From positions 1 through 11,928 of the forward strand of contig DATKKU010000025.1 in assembly GCA_035542755.1 (NCBI GenBank): 11,928 nt of DNA, given 5' to 3'. This DNA comes from RYN-425 sp035542755. Its GTDB lineage: Bacteria > Patescibacteriota > Saccharimonadia > Saccharimonadales > UBA10212. The translations under genes were made by a program, and so were the position numbers. The notes beneath the pieces were generated by a model. That model searched no databases. It saw only the letters and a list, made by a program, of their open reading frames with translations, and was not told the DNA's origin. Within the stretch, counting starts at the first letter, position 1. Each line of letters starts with the position of its first letter. Below are positions 5,145-11,674 of this stretch, in pieces.

Positions 5145-6275
5145 TTATTGCAGGTATTCGTGGAGGCGACGAGTGTCTTTATGTTTGCGCAGTTTGGCTA
5201 GTGCTTTGGCTTCAATTTGGCGAATACGTTCACGGGTGACACTAAATTCCTGCCCGACTTCCTCCAGTGTGTGGCTTTTGCCGTCTTCCAGCCCAAAGCG
5301 CAGTTTTAGAATCTTTTGTTCGCGCTCGGTTAGGGTACCGAGAATTTGCTTGACCTGTTCTTTCAGCAGCTGCTCGGAAGCCGATTCGGTAGGAGTTTTG
5401 GCGTCTTCATCTTCAATGAAGTCGCCCAGTACTGAGTCTTCCTCGTCGTCTCGCACCGAGGCATCAAGGCTGGAAATATCCTGCTTGATTTTCATGATGT
5501 GCTCAACCTTATCAACGTCCATCTCCATGGCCGTGGCAATTTCTTCATTGGTTGGCTCGCGGTTGAGCTCTTGAGTCAGCCGGCGCTGGGTGCGCAGCAG
5601 CTTATTGATAGTCTCAACCATGTGTACCGGGATACGAATGGTGCGGGCTTGGTCGGCAATGGCGCGAGTTATAGCCTGGCGAATCCACCAGGTAGCATAG
5701 GTAGAAAATTTAAAGCCGCGCTCTGGGTCAAACTTTTCAACGGCTCGCAGTAAACCGGTATTGCCCTCTTGGATTAGGTCTAGTAGATCCAGGCCTCGGC
5801 CGACGTAGCGCTTAGCGATTGATACGACCAGGCGCATATTGGCCTCGGCCATTTGGTCTTTGGCGCGCTTGTCACCCTTGACTACACGCTTTGCTAGCGC
5901 TAATTCTTCTTCTGCAGTTAGCAGTGGAATCTTGCCGATTTCGCGTAGGTAAAGACGCACCGAGTCATCGGCAATGTCGTCCATGTAAGCGTTATCATCG
6001 GGTAAGACTTCTTCCTCTTCTTCTACGGCCCACTCGTCAACAATATCCTCGGCTGCCGGCTCGGCGGCAGCGATAATTTCAATGTCGGCTTCAGCCAGCT
6101 GGGCATACAGTTGGTCAAGCGTATCAATATTTGCCGGCGTATCAGGAATTAGCGCAAATATATCGCGCTGCTCCAGCTTGCCATCTTTTTTGCCCTTCTC
6201 TAGCAGTTTCTTGGTTTGCTTGGCATAGTCACTGGGCTTCTTGGGCTGAACACTAGGTTTTTTTACATTAGCCAC
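5145..6275 (-). CDS. rpoD: Primary RNA polymerase sigma factor RpoD
   Basis: 376 residues, GTG start at 6275, TAA at 5145-5147. It is the housekeeping sigma factor that directs RNA polymerase to promoters. Visible parts: a region 1.1-like N-terminus (about 22-68), an acidic linker (AVEEEEEVLPDDN), region 1.2 (DSVRLYLREIGKIPLLTAEEE, about 104-124), region 2 with DLIQEGNTGLLRAVEKFD and FKFSTYATWWIRQAITRAIADQARTIRIPVHMVE (to about 221), region 3, the acidic finger DDEEDSVLGDFIEDED (about 276-291), and region 4.2 FSVTRERIRQIEAKAL. All known -10, extended -10 and -35 contact residues look canonical. The start is chosen because GAGGTG at 6284-6289 lies 8 bases upstream, overlapping the dnaG stop codon, and an in-frame TGA closes the frame just above. 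It is 12 bases after dnaG, so the two form an operon. Confidence 0.96.
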   Translation of the reverse strand: MANVKKPSVQPKKPSDYAKQTKKLLEKGKKDGKLEQRDIFALIPDTPANIDTLDQLYAQLAEADIEIIAAAEPAAEDIVDEWAVEEEEEVLPDDNAYMDDIADDSVRLYLREIGKIPLLTAEEELALAKRVVKGDKRAKDQMAEANMRLVVSIAKRYVGRGLDLLDLIQEGNTGLLRAVEKFDPERGFKFSTYATWWIRQAITRAIADQARTIRIPVHMVETINKLLRTQRRLTQELNREPTNEEIATAMEMDVDKVEHIMKIKQDISSLDASVRDDEEDSVLGDFIEDEDAKTPTESASEQLLKEQVKQILGTLTEREQKILKLRFGLEDGKSHTLEEVGQEFSVTRERIRQIEAKALAKLRKHKDTRRLHEYLQ

Positions 6276-6287
6276 TTGGGGTCCACC

Positions 6288-8039
6288 TCACTTCATTAAT
6301 TGATTTAATTTATCTGCTTCTTTTATCAGTTTTTTGATTTCTGTTTCACTTGCCGCCAAGCGCATGGCGTCGGCTAGAACCTGTTTTTGAATTTTTATGT
6401 ACCTGTCTATCAGGCGGCGGATGAGGTTTTGGGCTTGCTCGTGCAAATCGGACGTCGGCAAGCCGGCATAAAGTTCCTCAAACTGCAATATTACAATTTT
6501 AACATAATCACCAAATTCGCGCAAAGCTGCGGCGGTTTTAACGTCGCCTTTATAGTCCGGGTTTTGTTTAATAAATTCAAACAACTTGCGCGGCGGACCT
6601 TCCGAAAAATAGACGTCGCGGCAGCTGCTTAATAAATCACGCGTTTTGGGCTGCAGTAAAAGCATCCCCAGTAAGTGGTCCTGCAACCGCTGGTACTCAA
6701 CGGCCAAAGCGTCAACCTCCAGCGGTTCAAGCTTGGGGCGCTTCAACCTTACTTCAGGATTATCCGAGCTACGACTATCGCTTTTGGCCTTTACGGCTTC
6801 CAGGCTGGTGTCGGTGGCCGAGGCAATAATTTTTAAGTAGTGTTCCTGTTCTACCGGGTCGCGCAAGCGGCGAATGGTTGGCAGCAGCGCGTCACTAAAC
6901 GTTTTTTTGCCAGATGCCGAGGTTAAATCCAACTGTTTTCTGTAGGTTTCAATCAGCCAATCGGTGGCGTAGACAGCCGAGTCTATGGCCTTTTGCCAGG
7001 CTGCCGGGTCTTTTTGGACCAGCTCGTCGGGGTCTTTGGCGCCTTCGGGCAAGTTGATAATTTTTAGATTTACTTCTACTTTTTGAGCCATCGGAATAAC
7101 CCGCTCGGTGGCCGATACCCCTGCTCTGTCGGCGTCAAAAGAGAGACGGATATCACCGCTAAAGCGTTTTAGTTCGCGCAGATGCGCTTCTGTCATGGCC
7201 GTGCCGGCGCTGGCTACAACATTGGCGACTCCGGCCTGGTGGCTGGCGATAACGTCCATATTCCCTTCAACCACAACGGCGTAGCCCTGCTTTCTGATGG
7301 CTTCTTTAGCCTTATCCAGACCAAAAACATTGCGGCTTTTGTCATATGTTACGCTCTGAGGCGTGTTGATATATTTTGGAGCGTTTGGCTCGTCGTCTAG
7401 CAGCCGGGCTGTAAAACCAATAACCGCGCCGCGGCTGTCAGCTAGCGGAATCATAATCCGCCCGCGGAACATATCAACGGCCCTGCTCTGACGCTCTACC
7501 ACCAGGCCAGCGCGCTTCATTTCATCTGTAGTAAAGCCTTGTTTGCTCAAAAAATCGGTCAGCGCCCGGCCGGCATTGGGCGAATAGCCCAGCCGCCAAG
7601 TTATCAGGGTTTGCTTGGTAAACTTGCGGTCTTTTAACAAATATTCGGCCGCCGAGCGGTTGGCGGTAAGCTGCTTTTGATAAAACTTAGTGGCCAGTTC
7701 TAACGCTTCTAGCGCCCGGTTTTTAAGCTTGCCGGAATTGCCACTCGCTCCGGATTGAAATTGGTCAAGGTCAACGCCAGCTTTTCTAGCCAGCAGTTCA
7801 AGCGCGCCTTTAAAGTCCAGGCCTTCTACTTCCATCACAAAGCTGAACATATCGCCGCCCTTGCCGCTGCTAAAGTCGTGCCATATCTGCTTTTCGGGGC
7901 TGACTATAAAGCTGGCGGTTTTCTCGTTGGTCCACGGCGAAATACCCTTAAAGTTGCGGCCAGAGCGCTTTAGCCGCACGTACTCGCCAACCACGTCTTC
8001 AATGTTAAGCCGGTTTTTTATCTCCGCAACTGCATCCAT
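6288..8039 (-). CDS. dnaG: DNA primase DnaG without the zinc-ribbon ligands
   Basis: 583 residues, ATG at 8039, TGA at 6288-6290. It synthesises RNA primers at the replication fork. The N-terminal zinc-ribbon domain is recognisable (residues about 18-75, with NFKGISPWTNEKTASFIVSP and IWHDFSSGKGGDMFSFVME). However, the four metal ligands that are Cys/His/Cys/Cys in CHC2 primases read Ser34, Thr37, Asp55 and Ser58. The only cysteine in the protein is C473. The catalytic core is intact: FRGRIMIPLADSRGAVIGFTAR, PKYINTPQSVTYDKSRNVFGL, the TOPRIM Glu in VVVEGNMDVI (E258), and the metal-binding pair in FDADRAG (D302, D304). The C-terminal part (about 445-583) is helical, as expected for the DnaB-binding domain. 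The start is supported by TATACT ending 6 bases before the ATG. It leads the dnaG-rpoD operon and diverges from the membrane gene at 8107. Confidence 0.95.
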   Translation of the reverse strand: MDAVAEIKNRLNIEDVVGEYVRLKRSGRNFKGISPWTNEKTASFIVSPEKQIWHDFSSGKGGDMFSFVMEVEGLDFKGALELLARKAGVDLDQFQSGASGNSGKLKNRALEALELATKFYQKQLTANRSAAEYLLKDRKFTKQTLITWRLGYSPNAGRALTDFLSKQGFTTDEMKRAGLVVERQSRAVDMFRGRIMIPLADSRGAVIGFTARLLDDEPNAPKYINTPQSVTYDKSRNVFGLDKAKEAIRKQGYAVVVEGNMDVIASHQAGVANVVASAGTAMTEAHLRELKRFSGDIRLSFDADRAGVSATERVIPMAQKVEVNLKIINLPEGAKDPDELVQKDPAAWQKAIDSAVYATDWLIETYRKQLDLTSASGKKTFSDALLPTIRRLRDPVEQEHYLKIIASATDTSLEAVKAKSDSRSSDNPEVRLKRPKLEPLEVDALAVEYQRLQDHLLGMLLLQPKTRDLLSSCRDVYFSEGPPRKLFEFIKQNPDYKGDVKTAAALREFGDYVKIVILQFEELYAGLPTSDLHEQAQNLIRRLIDRYIKIQKQVLADAMRLAASETEIKKLIKEADKLNQLMK

Positions 8040-8045
8040 ATCCTA

Positions 8046-8051
8046 AGTATA
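8046..8051 (-). promoter_or_regulatory. -10 hexamer TATACT of the dnaG-rpoD operon, leaderless spacing
   Basis: TATACT on the minus strand, 6 bases before the dnaG ATG. There is no Shine-Dalgarno and no clear -35. It shares the 67-base divergent gap (8040-8106) with the opposite promoter at 8094-8099, so polymerases at the two promoters would compete for the same DNA. Confidence 0.6.
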
Positions 8052-8093
8052 TAGGTACCGGCTGGTGGGTTACAGCATTAGCTGTTTGCCTGA

Positions 8094-8099
8094 TAGAAT
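8094..8099 (+). promoter_or_regulatory. -10 hexamer TAGAAT of the membrane protein gene, leaderless spacing
   Basis: TAGAAT on the plus strand, 7 bases before the ATG at 8107. Its position argues for that ATG rather than the in-frame GTG at 8065, which would lie upstream of the promoter. Confidence 0.55.
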
Positions 8100-8106
8100 A
8101 GTGCTT

Positions 8107-8703
8107 ATGCCTCCCAAGAGTCCAAACTCTCAATACGACTTTATCTTTAATGGCGGCCAGCCAAAAAAGCAACGCTTCAATCTTTCGGGCTTGTCGGGGC
8201 CCGTAAAAATAATTATCGCCGCTGTTATTTTGATGGTAGTAATAATTATCCTAGGGGTTTCGCTGGGCGGCAAAAAGAACAAGAGTACCGACAGCTTTAC
8301 AACGGTTTTGGAGCAAGCCCAGGAGATTAATAGAATCAACGCTCTGGAGGCGTCTCAAATTAATGACCCCGATACTTTGGCTGTTCTTACCACTTCAACA
8401 AGTACCTTAACCAGCCAGCAAACCCAGATAAAGGCCGCCCTAGATCATCAAAAAATCAAGATTAATGTTAAGGCTCTGGCGGCCTATCAAAACACGGCTA
8501 CCGATGCCATGTTGCAGACCGCCGCCCAGAACAATAACTTGCAAAGCGCCTACCTTACTTATTTGCGCGACGCTTTGAATGTCTACAATAATTCGCTGCA
8601 AACTGCGTTCTCGTCAACATCTTCACTGGAACTAAAGGCGGCCCTACAAACTGCCTATAAAAGTAATGGCACTCTGCTATCGGCGTATCCGCTCAAGCAG
8701 TAA
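8107..8703 (+). CDS. Hypothetical single-span membrane protein, 198 aa
   Basis: 198 residues, beginning MPPKSPNSQYDFIFNGG. The first 33 residues are basic and Gly/Pro-rich and presumably cytoplasmic. One strong transmembrane helix follows (KIIIAAVILMVVIIILGVSL, residues about 34-53), then a basic GGKKNKS segment. The remainder is an extracytoplasmic or second-side domain of about 140 residues, helical and rich in Gln, Ala, Thr and Asn (for example LEQAQEINRINALEASQIND and ALQTAYKSNGTLLSAYPL). There is no cysteine. I do not recognise a named family. The reading frame is open back to a GTG at 8065, but ATG 8107 is preferred because TAGAAT ends 7 bases before it, as at other genes here. It diverges from dnaG, and its last 11 bases overlap the end of the convergent mmcQ-like gene. 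Confidence 0.8.
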   Translation: MPPKSPNSQYDFIFNGGQPKKQRFNLSGLSGPVKIIIAAVILMVVIIILGVSLGGKKNKSTDSFTTVLEQAQEINRINALEASQINDPDTLAVLTTSTSTLTSQQTQIKAALDHQKIKINVKALAAYQNTATDAMLQTAAQNNNLQSAYLTYLRDALNVYNNSLQTAFSSTSSLELKAALQTAYKSNGTLLSAYPLKQ

Positions 8704-9010
8704 CCAGCTGATAGCTATGGACGATAAGGTCTTTGATCTCCTGCTCGTCCAGCTGGCCGCTCAGCACAATTGTATTCCAGTGTTTTTTATTAAGGTGATA
8801 GCCGGGCATAACGCTTTCGTACCTTTCGCGTAGAGTTTTAGCCAACAGCGGGTCGCACTTTAAGCTTATGCGCAGGGGGTCAGACTTTTCGGCGACAAGG
8901 GCAAACATTTTATCGTCCACTTTATAAACGGCGGTTTCTTCGCCAAACGGGTAGTCCAGCTTGGCACCGGGCATTGAAAGCAGATACTTTTCTACTTGCT
9001 TATGCGTCAT
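8693..9010 (-). CDS. MmcQ/YjbR family protein
   Basis: 105 residues from ATG at 9010 to TGA at 8693-8695. It matches the MmcQ/YjbR family (double-wing fold proposed to bind DNA): an N-terminal helix THKQVEKYLLSMPGAKLDYPFG, VYKVDDKMFALVAE, LRISLKCDPLLAKTLRERY, and the family signature PGYHLNKKHWNTIVLSG followed by an ELI..SYQLV-like end (KDLIVHSYQLVTA). About 105-120 residues is the normal size. The frame also permits ATG 9019 (adding MTI), but TACAAT at 9018-9023 overlaps that codon and ends exactly 7 bases before ATG 9010, so the shorter start is preferred. No Shine-Dalgarno is seen. The cellular role of the family is poorly defined. Its end overlaps the convergent membrane protein gene by 11 bases, and it is divergent from the beta-helix gene. 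Confidence 0.88.
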   Translation of the reverse strand: MTHKQVEKYLLSMPGAKLDYPFGEETAVYKVDDKMFALVAEKSDPLRISLKCDPLLAKTLRERYESVMPGYHLNKKHWNTIVLSGQLDEQEIKDLIVHSYQLVTA

Positions 9011-9017
9011 TATTGTC

Positions 9018-9023
9018 ATTGTA
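9018..9023 (-). promoter_or_regulatory. -10 hexamer TACAAT of the mmcQ-like gene (extended -10, leaderless)
   Basis: TACAAT on the minus strand is preceded by TGT, making an extended -10 (TGn). It lies 7 bases before ATG 9010 and overlaps the alternative ATG at 9019. It therefore decides the start. Confidence 0.6.
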
Positions 9024-9065
9024 ACAAATACATGCGTTTATCTTTTGAGTTACGCAACCAGTGAG

Positions 9066-9071
9066 TATAAT
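9066..9071 (+). promoter_or_regulatory. -10 hexamer TATAAT of the beta-helix protein gene
   Basis: Consensus TATAAT on the plus strand. Transcription would start near 9078, giving a leader of about 20 bases that contains the Shine-Dalgarno GGAGG (9088-9092), 5 bases before the ATG. No strong -35 box is visible. The gene is thus built differently from the leaderless genes around it. Confidence 0.65.
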
Positions 9072-9097
9072 AAAGGTAACAACTTAGGGAGGTACTT

Positions 9098-11674
9098 ATG
9101 GGCTTGTCGCGTTTAGCCACGGTGGGCAAACGGTCACAAACAAGGGCTGCGAGTGTTTTGTTGGTTTTGGTTTTAAGTTTAACTAGCCTGTTGGGAGTTT
9201 CTTTGTTTTTGGCCCAGAAAGCCGCTGCTGCCCCCGCACCTAGTGTAGTTTATAACGCAACTCCTAGCTCCTTACCGCCAAACGTAACTAGCCTTGGATT
9301 TCAGGCTACACAAACCTCCGAGTTCGGCGACTACGTTCATCTGGGCGGCACAGACCGAGCACTCAGAACAGTCACTGTCACAATGAGCGACTGGGCTCTG
9401 GCAAGCACCCCAGCCAATGAGACTTTCTGCTCAAACAGCGCCTCAAACTGCTTTACCGACTCCAGCGCCAGTGGCGGTGGCTTCTATTACCCAATCACTC
9501 TAAATATATATGGCAGTCACTTGGGCTTAAATGGTGCACCCGATACATTGCTTACCACCAAGACCGAAACTGCTGCTATCCCCTGGCGCCCAGTCGGAGA
9601 CCCAACTTGCCCGGATACTGGCTACGGGGCCGGATTTGCCTGGAGAGCCAGCGACAATGTCTGCTACAACGGTATGGCCTTTAATCTTACCTTTGACTTA
9701 AGCAGCAGCGGTGTCACTCTACCAAACGATGTTATTATCGGCATCGCCTACAACACTCAGAGCTATGGCTCATCGCCAGTTGGATCCGATGGTCCGTATA
9801 ACTCACTAAACGTTGGTGTACCTAGCGGTCAAACCGCGAGCGTAGGCAGTGATGATAGTTCTGATAAGTTGTTCTGGAACACTTCAACCGCCTCTTGGTA
9901 CACCGACGGTGGTGCTTCTGGAGTCGGTATCTTCCGGCAGGACACTAACTGGACGCCTAACGGCACAGTAGCCTTTGAAATAACGGCTGCTTCTCTGCCG
10001 GATGTCTACGTAGATAGCAGCTACACGCTCGGCAATGCCGGCGGCCATACTTTTGGCTACGATGCCTTTAGTACAATCCAAGCCGCCATGAATGCGGTTG
10101 CGCCCGGCGGCACGGTTCATGTCAATGCCGGCATCTATTCCAACGTTAGTTTAACTGGTTCGTACAACTCCAATGTGACTATTCAAGGCACGGGTAATGC
10201 TGTGATAGATGGACTTAATCTGACAGGCTCAAGCTTTAATGGCTTGACCTTCAGCGGCTTTACTTTCACTGGCGACTCATCTGGCTATGGCAATTATTCT
10301 GTAACCATTGATAACATTGGCAGTTATGCCAACTTGACTTTCAGCGGCGACACTTTTGACGGACAGAGCGTTGACCAGCGAGCGGCCATTTTCCTAAACC
10401 AAGGCTTTGACGGCTTTAGCTTGCAGAACGACAACTTTAAAAACTATATTAGTGCCAATGCAGCCGATGTCTACTCGGTTGTCTTTGCCGAAGCTCAAAA
10501 CGGCGTTGGTAATAATTACACAGCCGATGACAATAACTTAACCAACTCCAATGCCAAAAACTTCTTGGAGGCCTACCGTTGGCAAAATGTAACTTACCAA
10601 AACAACAGTGTAAATGCCGACTTGGGCCGCCTGCTAGTTTGGTCGGATAACACCCAGTCATTGGGCGCAGTTAATATCAGCGGCAATACTTCAAATCTAA
10701 CTCAAGGCACCGGAATCGGCATTTTCTACGCACCATCTACAACGGCCACCGTTACCGGCAACACTGTCAGCGGTGCCGACACATGCCTGGTCATTAACAA
10801 CGTAAGCAGCTCTAGCGTCAGCGGTAATAATTTCAGCTGTAGCACCGGGAATTCCACTCCACAAGTTGTAGTTACAGACCCCAACCAACCAGTGACAGTA
10901 GGCGGAGACTCAGGTGGTCAGGCTATAGACCTTAGCTCGCTAGTCAACGGCACCTTGCCACAAATAACAATCAACACCAACAATGCCACCGTTACAATTC
11001 CGGCTGGTACAACCGTGACTGCCGGCGGCACTTGGAATGGCATACTCAGTGCCCCGACTGTTCTTAATAACAGCTCTGTTACAATTCCGACGCCGTCCGG
11101 CACCACAACTACCGTCGCCACTGTCATAGAAGTTGGGGCCGGTAATCTTAACCTTACTTTTAATAAAGGCGTCAGGATTTTGCTGCCTGGGCAGGCCGGA
11201 AAACTGGTTGGCTTTGTGAGAAACGGAGACTTTACACAAATCAGCCAGCCTTGTACAGCCGACTCACAAGCTGCCGGAGACGCTCTGCCAGCCGGCGGCG
11301 ATTGTTACATCAGTGTTGGTAGCGATATGGTTGTCTGGACCAAGCACTTCACGACCTTTGTGGCTTACTCTCAAGCCCCCACCCCGACAAGCTCCAACAC
11401 ATCTAGCTCCTCAACTACATCAAGCGCAACTAGCGGTACAAACCAAGCTTCATCCGCTAGCTCAGGCTCCTCGGTACTTGGTAGCTCAACCGAAAACGGG
11501 CAGGCCCTGTCAACCAGCGCGCAAAAGGCTGCCCCAGCTCTGGCAATCGCTGCGCAGCCAGCAACTAGCAAAATATTTGGTCTGGCCTGGTACTGGTGGC
11601 TTGTAATCCTACTGTTCATCGTAGCTGGCGGCTACCTTATATATGCCTTCGCTTCAATTGACGGTAAACTTTAA
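9098..11674 (+). CDS. Secreted, membrane-anchored surface protein with a parallel beta-helix
   Basis: 858 residues. A Sec signal peptide spans 1 to about 45: basic start, hydrophobic core VLLVLVLSLTSLLGVSLFLA, cleavage after an Ala run (QKAAAA before PAPS). Residues about 48-300 look like a beta-rich module (EFGDYVHLGGTDRALRTVTVTMSDW). Residues about 303-595 form a right-handed parallel beta-helix of the NosD/pectate-lyase type, opening with AFSTIQAAMNAVAPGGTVHVNAGIY and continuing with rungs such as LTFSGFTFTGD, LTFSGDTFDG, VTYQNNSVN and VNISGNTSN. A further beta domain (about 600-758) ends in MVVWTKHFTTFVAYS. A Ser/Thr/Ala-rich stalk (about 761-825), one transmembrane helix (about 828-851) and the short tail SIDGKL complete it. 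The eight cysteines fall in four close pairs (111/118, 171/189, 563/581, 719/736), suggesting disulfides outside the cell. No LPXTG-type sorting motif is seen. Sugar binding or cell contact is plausible but unproven. Confidence 0.9.
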   Translation: MGLSRLATVGKRSQTRAASVLLVLVLSLTSLLGVSLFLAQKAAAAPAPSVVYNATPSSLPPNVTSLGFQATQTSEFGDYVHLGGTDRALRTVTVTMSDWALASTPANETFCSNSASNCFTDSSASGGGFYYPITLNIYGSHLGLNGAPDTLLTTKTETAAIPWRPVGDPTCPDTGYGAGFAWRASDNVCYNGMAFNLTFDLSSSGVTLPNDVIIGIAYNTQSYGSSPVGSDGPYNSLNVGVPSGQTASVGSDDSSDKLFWNTSTASWYTDGGASGVGIFRQDTNWTPNGTVAFEITAASLPDVYVDSSYTLGNAGGHTFGYDAFSTIQAAMNAVAPGGTVHVNAGIYSNVSLTGSYNSNVTIQGTGNAVIDGLNLTGSSFNGLTFSGFTFTGDSSGYGNYSVTIDNIGSYANLTFSGDTFDGQSVDQRAAIFLNQGFDGFSLQNDNFKNYISANAADVYSVVFAEAQNGVGNNYTADDNNLTNSNAKNFLEAYRWQNVTYQNNSVNADLGRLLVWSDNTQSLGAVNISGNTSNLTQGTGIGIFYAPSTTATVTGNTVSGADTCLVINNVSSSSVSGNNFSCSTGNSTPQVVVTDPNQPVTVGGDSGGQAIDLSSLVNGTLPQITINTNNATVTIPAGTTVTAGGTWNGILSAPTVLNNSSVTIPTPSGTTTTVATVIEVGAGNLNLTFNKGVRILLPGQAGKLVGFVRNGDFTQISQPCTADSQAAGDALPAGGDCYISVGSDMVVWTKHFTTFVAYSQAPTPTSSNTSSSSTTSSATSGTNQASSASSGSSVLGSSTENGQALSTSAQKAAPALAIAAQPATSKIFGLAWYWWLVILLFIVAGGYLIYAFASIDGKL

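Noticed and set aside
4897..5574. 225-residue plus-strand open frame, Ser/Arg-rich
   Set aside because: It is antisense to both sigma genes; the composition (long Ser runs) is what the reverse of acidic codons produces.
8065..8106. GTG at 8065 as start of the membrane protein (212 aa)
   Set aside because: It would place the start upstream of the TAGAAT hexamer at 8094-8099, and the extra 14 residues (MGYSISCLPDRIVL) look non-coding; ATG 8107 is favoured.
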